Assembly (NCBI GenBank): GCA_019359285.1
Contig: JAHHHQ010000049.1
Span: 89,188 to 153,187, forward strand
Length of the DNA stretch: 64,000 bases
Source: Nodosilinea sp. WJT8-NPBG4
Lineage (GTDB): Bacteria; Cyanobacteriota; Cyanobacteriia; Phormidesmidales; Phormidesmidaceae
Direction: 5' to 3'
Part shown: positions 17,378 to 26,938 of the stretch, in pieces
Position numbering within the stretch: position 1 is the stretch's first letter
Layout: each line of letters begins with the position of its first letter
The notes under the pieces: model-generated
The model's database searches: none
What the model was told of the DNA's origin: nothing
The model's input: only the letters and a program-made list of their open reading frames with translations
Made by a program: the position numbers and the translations under genes

Positions 17378-17983
17378 ATGATGCACCAATTCTGGCAGGC
17401 CACCAATCAGCTGTCTTCACTATCTTTGGCGCTAGGGCAACGCTTCGGCCACAGCGTCACTGCGCTAGCTCTAGTTGCGACCTCTTTAACAGGGCTGGCC
17501 ATAGCCGCACCCCAGGCCAGCGCCGCAGAAGACATTCACATCACCTACGGGTCGTTAGAAGCGCCGCCCATTTCCGTCAGCGATTTAGAATCATTCGCCA
17601 CCACAGGCATCGCTAGCCGCGACCTACAGCTGCTGCTCAACGTGCTCCGCATTGAGGAAGAGCAGGCCCGCCAGGTGCTGACTCAGAACGTGCTGGTGGA
17701 TGTAGACACCGTGCGAGAAATGTCCGATACCTTCGCCGGGCAGTTTCTCTGGCGGTTGCTAGCCACGACCATTGACTTTACTGACAACGATACCCCTGGC
17801 TGGGAGCTGCTGCGCAACGCTGTTTTAGACACGGCAGAGACCGGCCAGCTCACCCTGATCGACGTACTCCGCACCATTGAGGCGACAACGCTACAGGTTG
17901 ACGGTCGGCGGGTAATGGCGATCGCATCTCAAATTGACCTCGAAAGGGCAGGCAGCTTAGCCTCCATACTGCTGGGCAAGTAG
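17378..17983 (+). CDS. secreted DUF1400 protein
   Basis: The start is placed at ATG 17378 because the longer frame to 17204 overlaps the divergent nucleotidyltransferase. The 201-residue product has an N-terminal signal: hydrophobic VTALALVATSLTGLAIAAPQ, then ASA-A as a cleavage site. Next come DIHITYGSLEAPPISVSDLE and repeats of helical segments that match DUF1400, usually the N-terminal domain of cyanobacterial alpha/beta hydrolases. No hydrolase domain follows, so this is a stand-alone DUF1400 protein, probably periplasmic. Confidence 0.78.
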   Translation: MMHQFWQATNQLSSLSLALGQRFGHSVTALALVATSLTGLAIAAPQASAAEDIHITYGSLEAPPISVSDLESFATTGIASRDLQLLLNVLRIEEEQARQVLTQNVLVDVDTVREMSDTFAGQFLWRLLATTIDFTDNDTPGWELLRNAVLDTAETGQLTLIDVLRTIEATTLQVDGRRVMAIASQIDLERAGSLASILLGK

Positions 17984-18066
17984 TACCCTGGCGATGCTAT
18001 TTCCTCGAAATGCCTAAGCTTTTGGTCATAATCGTTATACAACTAGCCCTTTGAGGCCAACTAGCT

Positions 18067-18483
18067 GTGGCAAGCAACAACAACCAAGAAGATATCCCCC
18101 AGGCTCAAACAGCCCAGCATCGATTTGGTGTGATTAGTACCGCTGCTGTCGCTGCCGCAGGATATGACTTTCAGGCCGACGCATCTTTAACGAAGGTGAT
18201 TCTTCAGTCTGAAAATACACCCAGAGTCATGGCAGTGATCAGGGGTGCTGTGGATAAAGAAATTGCTCGTCTCGAAAAAAGTGCTAGCTACGCATTGAAT
18301 CGTCTTGAGCGTTTCGAAACCCAATACAACGTTCCTTCTTCAGAATTTGCCGAGCGCTTTACTGCTGAAGACCTCCAAGGTGGAGATCTGGAGTATGTCG
18401 AGTGGATAGGAGAGTACCAGCTATTTCAGCACCTCCTGCAAGACCTGACTCTCCTTAAAAGCCTTACTTATGTCGCTGAATGA
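18067..18483 (+). CDS. probable antitoxin partner of the TumE-type toxin
   Basis: A protein of 138 residues from a GTG start at 18067 with TTGAGG upstream. The middle (DKEIARLEKSASYALNRLER) is a charged helix, and the end (EYVEWIGEYQLFQHLLQDL) is typical of small cyanobacterial proteins encoded just before TumE-like genes. The stop overlaps the start of the next gene by 14 bases, implying translational coupling. Antitoxin identity is inferred from this pairing and gene order. Confidence 0.62.
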   Translation: MASNNNQEDIPQAQTAQHRFGVISTAAVAAAGYDFQADASLTKVILQSENTPRVMAVIRGAVDKEIARLEKSASYALNRLERFETQYNVPSSEFAERFTAEDLQGGDLEYVEWIGEYQLFQHLLQDLTLLKSLTYVAE

Positions 18484-18856
18484 CTACGCTGTCACGCAGC
18501 TTACGTCAGGCTTGCAAACCTTTGATGACTACGGGTTGTCGATCTATATAGATGTTTCGGCAGACCTTCGCTCTGGCGATCAAGCCGTTCTCAAAGCAAA
18601 AGTGTTGCTCATAGATGCTACTGAGCTTCACATCCGGATATTTTATCTGGGTGGCAGAGCTAACACGCTGCTCAGTTACGCCTATCAATATCAGCAAGCT
18701 GATGGCACTCTAATTTTTCGCTATGACAACGCTAGACATAAGCCTGACTTGGGCTTTGAGCATCATAAGCATCAGGCCGATGGAAAGATAGTTGCCGCAG
18801 AACCACCCAGGATTGAGGATTTGGCACAGGAAGTTATTGATCACATCACTCGCTAA
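18470..18856 (+). CDS. TumE-type toxin (DUF6516 family)
   Basis: A protein of 128 residues. FRYDNARHKPDLGFEHHKH (86-104) is the His-rich core of the DUF6516/TumE toxin family, and IEDLAQEVIDHITR the usual C-terminal helix. It overlaps the upstream antitoxin-like gene by 14 bases in another frame. TumE proteins are toxins controlled by a cognate antitoxin; the molecular target is not evident from sequence. The pair sits between core genes and may help stabilise this locus. Confidence 0.72.
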   Translation: MSLNDYAVTQLTSGLQTFDDYGLSIYIDVSADLRSGDQAVLKAKVLLIDATELHIRIFYLGGRANTLLSYAYQYQQADGTLIFRYDNARHKPDLGFEHHKHQADGKIVAAEPPRIEDLAQEVIDHITR

Positions 18857-19509
18857 ATGCATGCTTAGCGAAGCCCTGTAGAAGAGGCTCCGCCCGACAA
18901 TTTCTGTGCAGCAACCGTTACATTCCGTTGCACAGATTAGAAAGTTTACGAATGTATAGAAAGAGCGCTTAGGGTTTAGCATCAGCGGCGGTTTGGGAAT
19001 CGCGCGGGTCAAAGACTGGCCGTTATTTGGGGGGCGATCGCATCCCTCACCCCCCAAAGCCCACTCCCAGGCAGGCGATCCCCTAGATTCAACCCCCTCT
19101 TAACGATCCAAGCTGCCTACAGACAAGCGTTTCAGAATGCCCAGTACCCTAGAAGATTTAAGATTCTCTTATTTGCTATTGTTCTGTATTAATGAAAATT
19201 AAAACCTAAAACTTGAGCTAATCCGATCAAAGTCCCTGAAACCCATTTTTTAGGTCAGGGAATTCTTCAGTTACATTCAGCAGGTTTTGAATCGGTTTTG
19301 CGGGGCTGTCCATTCTCCATCCCCCTTCCCAATGCCTAGTTGGTATCGTCATAATCCAAACAGCCGAAACACCTTGGGCCGCGTAGTCAACTGCGTAGAC
19401 CCTATTTGTTGACCAGCCGATCCACGTCCAGCGGGTAGAACATCTAACCAAAAAGATGGCCCCTGGACCTGGGTTTGGCTCTATCCGCCCTAGACGAGTA
19501 TTTTCCCCT

Positions 19510-20391
19510 ATGGATCACCAGACATTAAAGCTTTCTGTGTACGGGAAAGGGGGCATTGGTAAGTCCACCACCAGCTGCAACATCTCGGTAGCCCTGGCCA
19601 AGCGGGGCCGCAAAGTCTTGCAGATTGGCTGCGACCCCAAGCACGACAGCACCTTTACCCTGACCGGGTTTCTGATTCCCACCATCATCGACACTCTGCA
19701 AGAAAAAGACTTCCACTACGAAAACGTGTGGGCCGACGATGTGATCTATAAGGGCTACGGCGGCGTGCATTGCGTTGAGGCGGGCGGTCCTCCTGCTGGT
19801 GCAGGCTGCGGCGGTTACGTGGTAGGCGAAACCGTGAAGCTGTTGAAGGAACTCAACGCCTTTGACGAGTACGATGTGATTCTCTTCGACGTATTGGGTG
19901 ACGTGGTCTGCGGTGGCTTTGCGGCCCCGTTAAACTATTCTGACTACTGCCTGATTGTGACTGACAACGGTTTTGACGCGCTGTTTGCCGCCAACCGCAT
20001 CGCCGCCTCGGTGCGGGAGAAAGCTCGCACTCATCCCCTGCGATTGGCAGGGCTGATCGGCAACCGCACCTCGAAGCGCGACCTGATCGACAAGTACATC
20101 GAGCATGTGCCCATGCCAGTGCTAGAGATTTTGCCCTTGATCGAAGACATTCGCATCTCGAGGGTGAAGGGCAAGACGGTGTTTGAAATGGCTGAAACCG
20201 ACCCGGCTTTAGATTCGGTCTGTCAGTACTATCTGAACATTGCTGACCAGATCTTGGCCCGTCCCGAAGGCGTCGTGCCCAAGGATGCTGCCGATCGCGA
20301 ACTGTTTAGCCTGCTGTCTGATTTCTATCTCAATCCGCCTGCGGATGCACCCAAGCAAGAGCAGGAGGAAATGGATCTAATGATGGTTTAG
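19510..20391 (+). CDS. chlL: light-independent protochlorophyllide reductase, iron protein ChlL
   Basis: A protein of 293 residues from ATG 19510; the open frame to 19456 adds 18 non-conserved residues. [12 protein letters not shown] (11-22) is the P-loop of the NifH-like family. C100 (GAGCGG) and C134 (VVCGG) are the ligands of the 4Fe-4S cluster bridging the ChlL dimer. ChlL hydrolyses ATP to pass electrons to ChlN-ChlB, which reduces protochlorophyllide in the dark. It leads chlL-DUF5331-DUF5331-chlN. The 650-base stretch upstream (18857-19509) has no gene that I can support and should hold its promoter. Confidence 0.97.
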   Translation: MDHQTLKLSVYGKGGIGKSTTSCNISVALAKRGRKVLQIGCDPKHDSTFTLTGFLIPTIIDTLQEKDFHYENVWADDVIYKGYGGVHCVEAGGPPAGAGCGGYVVGETVKLLKELNAFDEYDVILFDVLGDVVCGGFAAPLNYSDYCLIVTDNGFDALFAANRIAASVREKARTHPLRLAGLIGNRTSKRDLIDKYIEHVPMPVLEILPLIEDIRISRVKGKTVFEMAETDPALDSVCQYYLNIADQILARPEGVVPKDAADRELFSLLSDFYLNPPADAPKQEQEEMDLMMV

Positions 20392-20400
20392 ATGCTCTGC

Positions 20401-20489
20401 CCTCACCCCCAACCCTCGCCCTCTGGGCAAGGGGAGCCAAGCTGGTTCATATTCCCTTCTCCTTAAGGGAGAGGGCTAGGGTGAGGGCC
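20401..20489. repeat. imperfect inverted repeat after chlL
   Basis: CCCTCACCCCCAACCCTCGC at the left end pairs imperfectly with AGGGCTAGGGTGAGGG at the right end, enclosing GGCAAGGGGAGCC and CCTTAAGG. This resembles dispersed non-coding repeats of cyanobacteria. It lies between chlL and the first DUF5331 gene and could fold in the transcript. Confidence 0.6.
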
Positions 20490-20605
20490 ACACGCATGCT
20501 GCAAAAATCCCCCTTGATCAAGTTCTAATCCTGAGTCGCTGCATTATCATCGGTACGCAGCCGTCTGGCAGATACCTATAAGCGATTTAGCAAAGAGTCA
20601 GGATT

Positions 20606-20953
20606 ATGGCCTTTTTCGAGAACTTTACCCAAGTCATTCGCCAAAAGTGGTTGGACTACGTGCAATCTAACCGGGCCTGGTTGACGCTGCAAATGCAGCA
20701 GACCTCGGTGCGGACCCCAGATGGCGGTCGCCGTCCCTCTTCCTTTTTGGTGTTGGGCGTGGTGAATGCTCTAGAACCCAAGCTGTCGAACTTGATGGTG
20801 CCCTTCTACAAGCTCAACCCTGACGAGGACGCGCTGGTAGAAGTGCTGGGGCTCAACTTTGACCCCGAGATGGTGCTGGATAACCCCGACCATACTCAAA
20901 CCATTGAGGCCAACGACGAGCAGCCGCTCTTGCCCGATAGCCCAGATATGTAG
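20606..20953 (+). CDS. DUF5331 protein, first copy
   Basis: A protein of 115 residues. FTQVIRQKWLDYVQSNRAWL, the RRPSSFLVLGVVNALEPKL segment and LVEVLGLNFDPEMVL match DUF5331, a cyanobacterial family found between chlL and chlN. A homologous protein follows at 21039. The shared core is about 85 residues and the acidic C-terminus is variable. Its location suggests a role tied to dark-operative protochlorophyllide reductase or its regulation, but no activity is known to me. Confidence 0.85.
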   Translation: MAFFENFTQVIRQKWLDYVQSNRAWLTLQMQQTSVRTPDGGRRPSSFLVLGVVNALEPKLSNLMVPFYKLNPDEDALVEVLGLNFDPEMVLDNPDHTQTIEANDEQPLLPDSPDM

Positions 20954-21038
20954 CCCTATTCATAGACTCGGACGGTAGCGGTTTTCTGGTTTAATCAATC
21001 TCTGGACATGAGGTTGGCGAACCCCGCCCGAGGCATCT

Positions 21039-21470
21039 GTGAACAGCAAACAACTGCGGCGATCGCTCAAAATCAAGTGGTTAACCTACTACCGCGACAA
21101 CCGTGAGTGGATCGACAAATTGGGCATTTGGGTAACCAGTAACGGGCAGCGGCGACCCTCGTCGGGCTTTATTTTGGGGGCGTTGACCACCCTAGAGCCT
21201 GACCTGACCAACCTGCTACCCCTGGTGGTGGATTTAAGCAGCAACCCCGATCGCATTATTTCTGCCCTGGGTTTAGACATCAGCCCGGTGAAGGAGCTAG
21301 CAGCGCTAGAAAAGGCACACAAGATGTTGCCCGGTAGCGCTCAGGCCGAGGTTTCTCTGGCTTCAGCCGAGCCACTGACCATCGACGCTCCGCCACCGCT
21401 CTCCCCCGCCCACGACGAAGAAGCCTGCTCAGGCTCAGGCGGTAGGGAGGATGATCGACCCAGGCCATAA
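21039..21470 (+). CDS. DUF5331 protein, second copy
   Basis: A protein of 143 residues from GTG 21039. RSLKIKWLTYYRDNREWI, RRPSSGFILGALTTLEPDL and IISALGLDISPV align with the DUF5331 copy at 20606, so the two are paralogues from an old tandem duplication. The C-terminal 45 residues are Pro/Ser/Glu-rich and unstructured. It ends 27 bases before chlN and is probably cotranscribed with it. Confidence 0.85.
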   Translation: MNSKQLRRSLKIKWLTYYRDNREWIDKLGIWVTSNGQRRPSSGFILGALTTLEPDLTNLLPLVVDLSSNPDRIISALGLDISPVKELAALEKAHKMLPGSAQAEVSLASAEPLTIDAPPPLSPAHDEEACSGSGGREDDRPRP

Positions 21471-21482
21471 GTCCTTCACTAG

Positions 21483-22940
<1,458 letters not shown>

Positions 22941-22949
22941 AAAGCCTCA

Positions 22950-22984
22950 AACTCCAGAGTTCTTAGAGAACTCTGGAGTTTTTC
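22950..22984 (+). terminator. rho-independent terminator of the chlL-chlN cluster
   Basis: AACTCCAGAGTTCT and AGAACTCTGGAGTT form a perfect 14-bp stem around a 3-base loop, followed by TTT. It begins 10 bases after the chlN stop codon. Confidence 0.88.
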
Positions 22985-23201
22985 CTTAGCAAAAAGTGTT
23001 GCTCATCGCGGGAGGCTGCCGACATCGAGCAAATACTTCAATAAGTAGAGTCTGATTAATTCAGGTCATGAACCAGCATAAATAACCGTCAACCTGTGAG
23101 CTGCAACTCGGAATGCTGCGCAGCAGACTTCCGCAACCGTACATTTTGACTTATGTTAGAGTAATATTTTTCACCGAATCTTGCAGGTTGCGGAGAAATA
23201 T

Positions 23202-23426
23202 ATGGGTTACATCTCTTGCATGGAAGATGAAGATGAGTGGAGAGATGACTTTTGGAACTCTACTGTAAATACAAGCAGTAGTTGCAAACAATTCAAGAGC
23301 GCAATAAAACAGCTCTTGCGAGAAGGGCTGGAGGGGGTTGAAAGAGCTTTATTCAGAGCTGAGACCCAAAAATTTAGCAACGGCGTGAGGCAGAGGATAA
23401 GGCTGAGCTGGCCTTGCTGCACATGA
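23202..23426 (+). CDS. small acidic hypothetical protein, possibly the 5' part of a frameshifted gene
   Basis: ATG 23202 has GGAGA five or six bases upstream. The 74-residue product starts MGYISCMEDEDEWRDDFW and is helical and acidic. It ends in another frame within the gene starting at 23414. In that second frame REAEDKAELALLHMKKVQ reads smoothly into the coiled coil of the next product, while this frame ends in the less coherent RQRIRLSWPCCT. A single-base frameshift near 23375-23385 may have split one gene. The family is unrecognised. Confidence 0.4.
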   Translation: MGYISCMEDEDEWRDDFWNSTVNTSSSCKQFKSAIKQLLREGLEGVERALFRAETQKFSNGVRQRIRLSWPCCT

Positions 23427-23770
23427 AAAAGGTACAAAAAATGTCTAGCGAAGCCGAACAAAGGGTTGTAGAACTAGAACGAGAGATAGAAGCTCTGAAG
23501 AGAGAAAATAAAGCTCTCAATACACAGATCCGAAGAGCCCGAGAACGCTTGGCTTCATATCAACGGGAGAAAGACCAAGCTCAAAAGGCTTGTAATAGCT
23601 TCGCTGATAAACTTACGGCTGTTAAACCAATTCTCTTTAATCAGGAGAACGGGCAGAAAGTTACCTCTAGCACTGAGGCTCTGCGCCCTAGCCCTGATCC
23701 GGTTAATTCTGAGGCTATGGAGAGAATGATGACGGCTCACTTCGGCCCTAGGCGGAAGGGTAGGAAGTAA
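23414..23770 (+). CDS. coiled-coil hypothetical protein
   Basis: Up to 118 residues from 23414, or 109 from the ATG at 23441. VVELEREIEALKRENKALN is a strong coiled coil that continues to about residue 65. The end is basic (HFGPRRKGRK). It may be the 3' part of a gene split from 23202-23426. The local composition is AT-rich and lacks HIP1, as in the rest of this island. The following 727 bases (23771-24497) show no gene that I can support. Confidence 0.45.
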   Translation: MLHMKKVQKMSSEAEQRVVELEREIEALKRENKALNTQIRRARERLASYQREKDQAQKACNSFADKLTAVKPILFNQENGQKVTSSTEALRPSPDPVNSEAMERMMTAHFGPRRKGRK

Positions 23771-24434
23771 TATAGCGCTTGGTAGCTGTCGGGAGTTGCC
23801 GTCCAGCCGCGAAAGCTCGATCGATGGTCAGGTCTGGATTTGGAAAGTTAGCCGATTATAGTGGATCGCACCCCTGGAGCGCCTGATTTTGCTAGCGATT
23901 GCCCTCCAATACACAAAGCGTCACCGTCAACAGCTGACGCTGTAATTGCAGCGTTACTTAGCTCTCTATCAATGAGTTCATATTGAGAGCCGTCGCTGTT
24001 GCGGTCAAGGAAGTCTTTGGGGTCAAGAATTTGGGCTGAAGTTGAACCAAAGGGACAACTCTGATCTAGGGGATGGGCTGCAGAGGTGGAGCTTCAAGAA
24101 TGGCAATTATGCTTCCTCTACAACCTCTCAAAGCATTGCTGAGCAAAGCCAGCACAAGAGTTTAACGGGAAAGAAATATGTGGAGTGATTGTAGCTAGTA
24201 GGCATTTGACTCTACAGAATTGCCTTGATGCTTACTAAGCAACAATACTCACCCTGCCAGGAGATACCACTAGCAAGAGCAGACAACTTTGATCCGGAGA
24301 TCAAGAATAGATAGGCCATTCTCAGAACAGCTAAAACAACCTATTGCAGGGACTTCTCGAGCTTTAAGACAAAGACTTACAAGTCCACACTAAATCCACT
24401 CACTGTTTTGATCAAAATGCGATCTTTTTTGATC

Positions 24435-24476
24435 TTGACAAGATCTTTTGACATGAGTTATCCTGATCTGTATCAA
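24435..24476 (+). promoter_or_regulatory. two overlapping candidate sigma-70 promoters
   Basis: TTGACA at 24448-24453 stands 17 bases before TATCAA (24471-24476); a second TTGACA at 24435-24440 stands 17 bases before TTATCC (24458-24463). The repeated AAGATC/GATCTT words around them could be operator half-sites. The gene they serve starts at 24498. Confidence 0.5.
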
Positions 24477-24497
24477 AGGATATGAGGGATTGCAGCC

Positions 24498-25043
24498 ATG
24501 ACTGAATACACGTTTCAAGAATTTGAGGGCTTCCTAGACTGGCTGGCGGACAAAGGCAAGGTGAAAGTAAACACAGTTCGGGGTTGGAAGTCAGCAGCGT
24601 CAAAAATACTATCTATTCTTGACGAGGATAAACTTCAGGATCTACGTAACGTTGATGTAGAAGAAGTGTGTCTCCGTTTTGCGAATAAAAACGGCAAAGA
24701 TTTATCTACTGCTAGCCTTAAGACTTATAAAAGTCGATTAAAAACTTCGCTAGATGAGTTTTTTGCTTGGAGAAGCAACCCTATGGGATACAAGCCCAAT
24801 GCTTCTTACGGTGTCAGGAAAGAGCGGCAGGCAGACTCAAGCAATGGTCTTCAAAACAAAGAAGCCAACCCGGATAGCAACAATGAGGTCGTAGCTTCAG
24901 AGAAATCAAATGTTTCTGTTGTCACTTTCCCAATTCCTCTGAGATCTGGCCTAATAGTAAAACTTACAGATCTGCCAATCGACTTGACAGAAGAAGAAGC
25001 CGAGAAAATCAGCATGGTAGTTAAAGCTTTAGCTTCGAAATAA
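24498..25043 (+). CDS. protein with recombinase-arm-like (SAM-like) N-terminal domain
   Basis: A protein of 181 residues. Residues 1-95 (FEGFLDWLADKGKVKVNTVR, then LSTASLKTYKSRLKTSLDEF) resemble the SAM-like core-binding domain of tyrosine recombinases, but no catalytic R-HxxR-Y domain follows. A polar linker leads to a conserved-looking C-terminal piece (FPIPLRSGLIVKLTDLPIDL, then TEEEAEKISMVVKALA). So it is a DNA-binding-like domain fused to a small regulatory-looking domain rather than an integrase. The tiny membrane protein gene 35 bases downstream looks cotranscribed. AT-rich composition suggests acquisition. Function unknown. Confidence 0.65.
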   Translation: MTEYTFQEFEGFLDWLADKGKVKVNTVRGWKSAASKILSILDEDKLQDLRNVDVEEVCLRFANKNGKDLSTASLKTYKSRLKTSLDEFFAWRSNPMGYKPNASYGVRKERQADSSNGLQNKEANPDSNNEVVASEKSNVSVVTFPIPLRSGLIVKLTDLPIDLTEEEAEKISMVVKALASK

Positions 25044-25078
25044 TCTCTTTAGCAAAGCTAAATAACTAGGATATTACA

Positions 25079-25276
25079 ATGCCCAAAAGCTATTCTTTCG
25101 CAGCGAGTTCCAGATCTAACGCCATGAAAAATGTACTTTCATCACTTCCTATATTCTTCAGCTTAATTGCTTTATCTATAGTCAGTCTTGCTGTAGCCTC
25201 AAATTACGAAGGGATTATTGAGCTGAAATTAGGCATTGAAGGTGGACAAATTAAAATTGATGGGCGTAAAGAGTAG
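25079..25276 (+). CDS. small single-pass membrane protein
   Basis: A protein of 65 residues. A basic start is followed by one hydrophobic stretch (VLSSLPIFFSLIALSIVSLA, about 19-38). A short tail with LKLGIEGGQIKIDGRKE follows. AGGAT lies upstream of the ATG, and the gene is 35 bases after the recombinase-arm-like gene. Small membrane proteins beside DNA-binding proteins occur in toxin-antitoxin and defence cassettes, but nothing here proves that. The following stretch to 25558 shows only a doubtful frame at 25236-25418. Confidence 0.55.
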   Translation: MPKSYSFAASSRSNAMKNVLSSLPIFFSLIALSIVSLAVASNYEGIIELKLGIEGGQIKIDGRKE

Positions 25277-25558
25277 CCGTTTTGAGGTACAAAAGATATA
25301 TGAATCTTTTGCTATGATTCCTGTCCTACAAATACAGAATTTTAGTAAAGACTGCGCCGAATATCATCAATGCCTTTCCTTTTTCGAGAACAGTCCTTTA
25401 AGTAAACGTGTAGACTGATACTGCAACTCCTGCTGGTATAAGGTTCACTAAAATGCCTATAGTACTATTCCATAAAAGTCTTTTTGGCTTTTCTAAACCA
25501 AGAACTTATATATAGCCTGTACGGATCAAGCCTTTAACAAGAAACTTGTAATTTAAAA

Positions 25559-25795
25559 TCAATCGCCTTGAATAATCTCACCCAGGTATAAGTCTACAAA
25601 CACCTGGGCCGCATCAGGGCTGAGCTGGTTCAGCGCTGAAGTAATCAGCGTAATAGTGTCACCACCTGGGTCAGTGCGCTCATGCGTCCAGCGGTAAACC
25701 ACCGTGCGCTCAATCCCCATTGTGACCGCCAGCTTGTTTTGACTAATGCCGTAGGTCTCTAAGACCTGTTTTAACACTCGCCCTGCCTTTCCCAT
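25559..25795 (-). CDS. XRE-type transcriptional regulator
   Basis: A protein of 78 residues. LKQVLETYGISQNKLAVTMG and IERTVVYRWTHERTDPGGDT form a complete Cro/C1-type helix-turn-helix, followed by a helical LITSALNQLSPDAAQVFVDL. It is divergent from the gene at 25912-26154, with repeated TGTGA..CTTGT elements between them. The layout mirrors the module at 12395-13223. Autoregulation of both divergent genes is the simplest reading. Confidence 0.78.
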   Translation of the reverse strand: MGKAGRVLKQVLETYGISQNKLAVTMGIERTVVYRWTHERTDPGGDTITLITSALNQLSPDAAQVFVDLYLGEIIQGD

Positions 25796-25830
25796 GCCCC
25801 AATCATGTCAGGGGACGATAAGAGCGTAAA

Positions 25831-25887
25831 TGTGAACACACTTGTCTACGTCGTGTATAGTCTTGAGTGTGAGCATACTTGTTCACA
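25831..25887. promoter_or_regulatory. repeated operator-like elements between divergent genes
   Basis: TGTGAACACACTTGT (25831-25845) and TGTGAGCATACTTGT (25868-25882) are direct repeats with 13 of 15 bases the same, starting 37 bases apart. TGTGAACA (25831) and TGTTCACA (25880-25887) are also exact inverted repeats. They lie just upstream of the XRE gene and of its divergent neighbour. Confidence 0.65.
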
Positions 25888-25911
25888 TCGCCCTACTCAT
25901 CACATGCACTC

Positions 25912-26154
25912 ATGTCAGAAGAATTCATCCCCAACAGTGAAATCTACAACGCCCCTTCTGGTAGCCCTGCCCCCACTCCGCCCAGCCGCGAACCCGTGCA
26001 CATCACCGTCATCGGCTCTGCCACCGCCATTGATACGGTAGTCAAAATTCTCCATAGCCTTGGCTTTGCCGAAGCCCGAGCCTGGAGCAAGCCCCAGATC
26101 GACCCCAACACCGGCAGACCCATGCGCGTACTCACCAAATGGGTGCTGTATTAA
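25912..26154 (+). CDS. unknown protein of the GS...LGxA...MRxLTK C-terminal family, copy 2
   Basis: The start is put at ATG 25912 (80 residues), since the longer frame uses a TTG inside the operator repeats. After a Pro/Ser-rich N-terminus comes VHITVIGSATAIDTVVKIL, LGFAEARAWSK and PMRVLTKWVLY, matching the C-terminal domain of the 12395-12916 protein. Here the domain stands almost alone, so it is the conserved unit. It is divergent from an XRE regulator and ends in a bidirectional terminator. Function unknown. Confidence 0.62.
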   Translation: MSEEFIPNSEIYNAPSGSPAPTPPSREPVHITVIGSATAIDTVVKILHSLGFAEARAWSKPQIDPNTGRPMRVLTKWVLY

Positions 26155-26215
26155 GCAGCAACCCAAACCGGCAGCTCGTCTTTACACTTCGCCACGGCCC
26201 AACCGTAAAAGAGCA

Positions 26216-26250
26216 AAAAGCCGCAAAGGAACCTATCCCTTGCGGCTTTT
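26216..26250. terminator. bidirectional terminator
   Basis: AAAAGCCGCAA (26216-26226) and TTGCGGCTTTT (26240-26250) form a perfect 11-bp stem, with A-runs and T-runs on the two sides. It separates the converging genes ending at 26154 and 26280. Confidence 0.85.
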
Positions 26251-26279
26251 GAGTGAAGCTAATCAACTATGCGTTCTGG

Positions 26280-26765
26280 CTAGATCGACATGCCCAAGCG
26301 TAGACCCAAAAAGGCGTGGACAAACATCACCGCCAGGGCAAAACTGCCCAGGTAAGCGTGGGCGGTGCGCAGAGAGTCTTTGCCGCCGCCAAACTTGGTG
26401 ATCGAGATTGCCCCGTTGGCAGCTAGTAGCGCGACCACCAGACTGCCCGTCCAAAAGTGAGGGCTTTGGAAAATGTCTTTTTCTTGCATCACCAGCGACA
26501 GCACCCCGCCGGTATAGCCCAGACTAATAAAGGTAAACATCCACAGGGCTAGGCGCTTGTGGGTGTGGCGGTTTTCGGCTTTTTTCTCTGCGTCGTCATC
26601 GCCGATGCGGCCCTTCCAACCCATGTAGGCGGTAAAGCTGCCCATCACAAAAATCACAATGCCCATCATCGCCGGGTGGCCCCAGTGCACAATCGGCTCG
26701 GGGGTGCCAAACCCAGCAAAGAAGTCGGCAATGGGCTGCAAGAACCCGCGAATACTAGAAACCAT
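26280..26765 (-). CDS. DUF4079 membrane protein (cytochrome b561-like)
   Basis: A protein of 161 residues with four hydrophobic segments and well-placed histidines (VHWGHPAMMG, HTHKRLALWMF, HAYLGSFALAVMFVHAFLG), as in DUF4079, a cyanobacterial family related in layout to b561-type haem proteins. Haem binding is inferred from the His pattern. GGAGATAG precedes the ATG at 26765. It is a single-gene unit, divergent from the Lrp/AsnC regulator. Confidence 0.82.
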   Translation of the reverse strand: MVSSIRGFLQPIADFFAGFGTPEPIVHWGHPAMMGIVIFVMGSFTAYMGWKGRIGDDDAEKKAENRHTHKRLALWMFTFISLGYTGGVLSLVMQEKDIFQSPHFWTGSLVVALLAANGAISITKFGGGKDSLRTAHAYLGSFALAVMFVHAFLGLRLGMSI

Positions 26766-26938
26766 CTCTATCTCCCAACAAAGTAAGCGCCATTCCTAAG
26801 GTGCCATATTTTCTCTGCCGAAAGGCATAGGGCATCAGTATCCCGAAACCAAAAGTTATGTTATGGAAGCGTGGCAAGCTTAGCCTCTAGAATTTTATTC
26901 AATGCAAAAAGTCAATCCTTACCTAGCAAAATAAGGCC

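Noticed and set aside
23365..23390. Programmed -1 ribosomal frameshift at the AAATTTA heptamer
   Set aside because: The heptamer is not in the phase required for the upstream frame and the second frame has a stop there, so a mutation is simpler.
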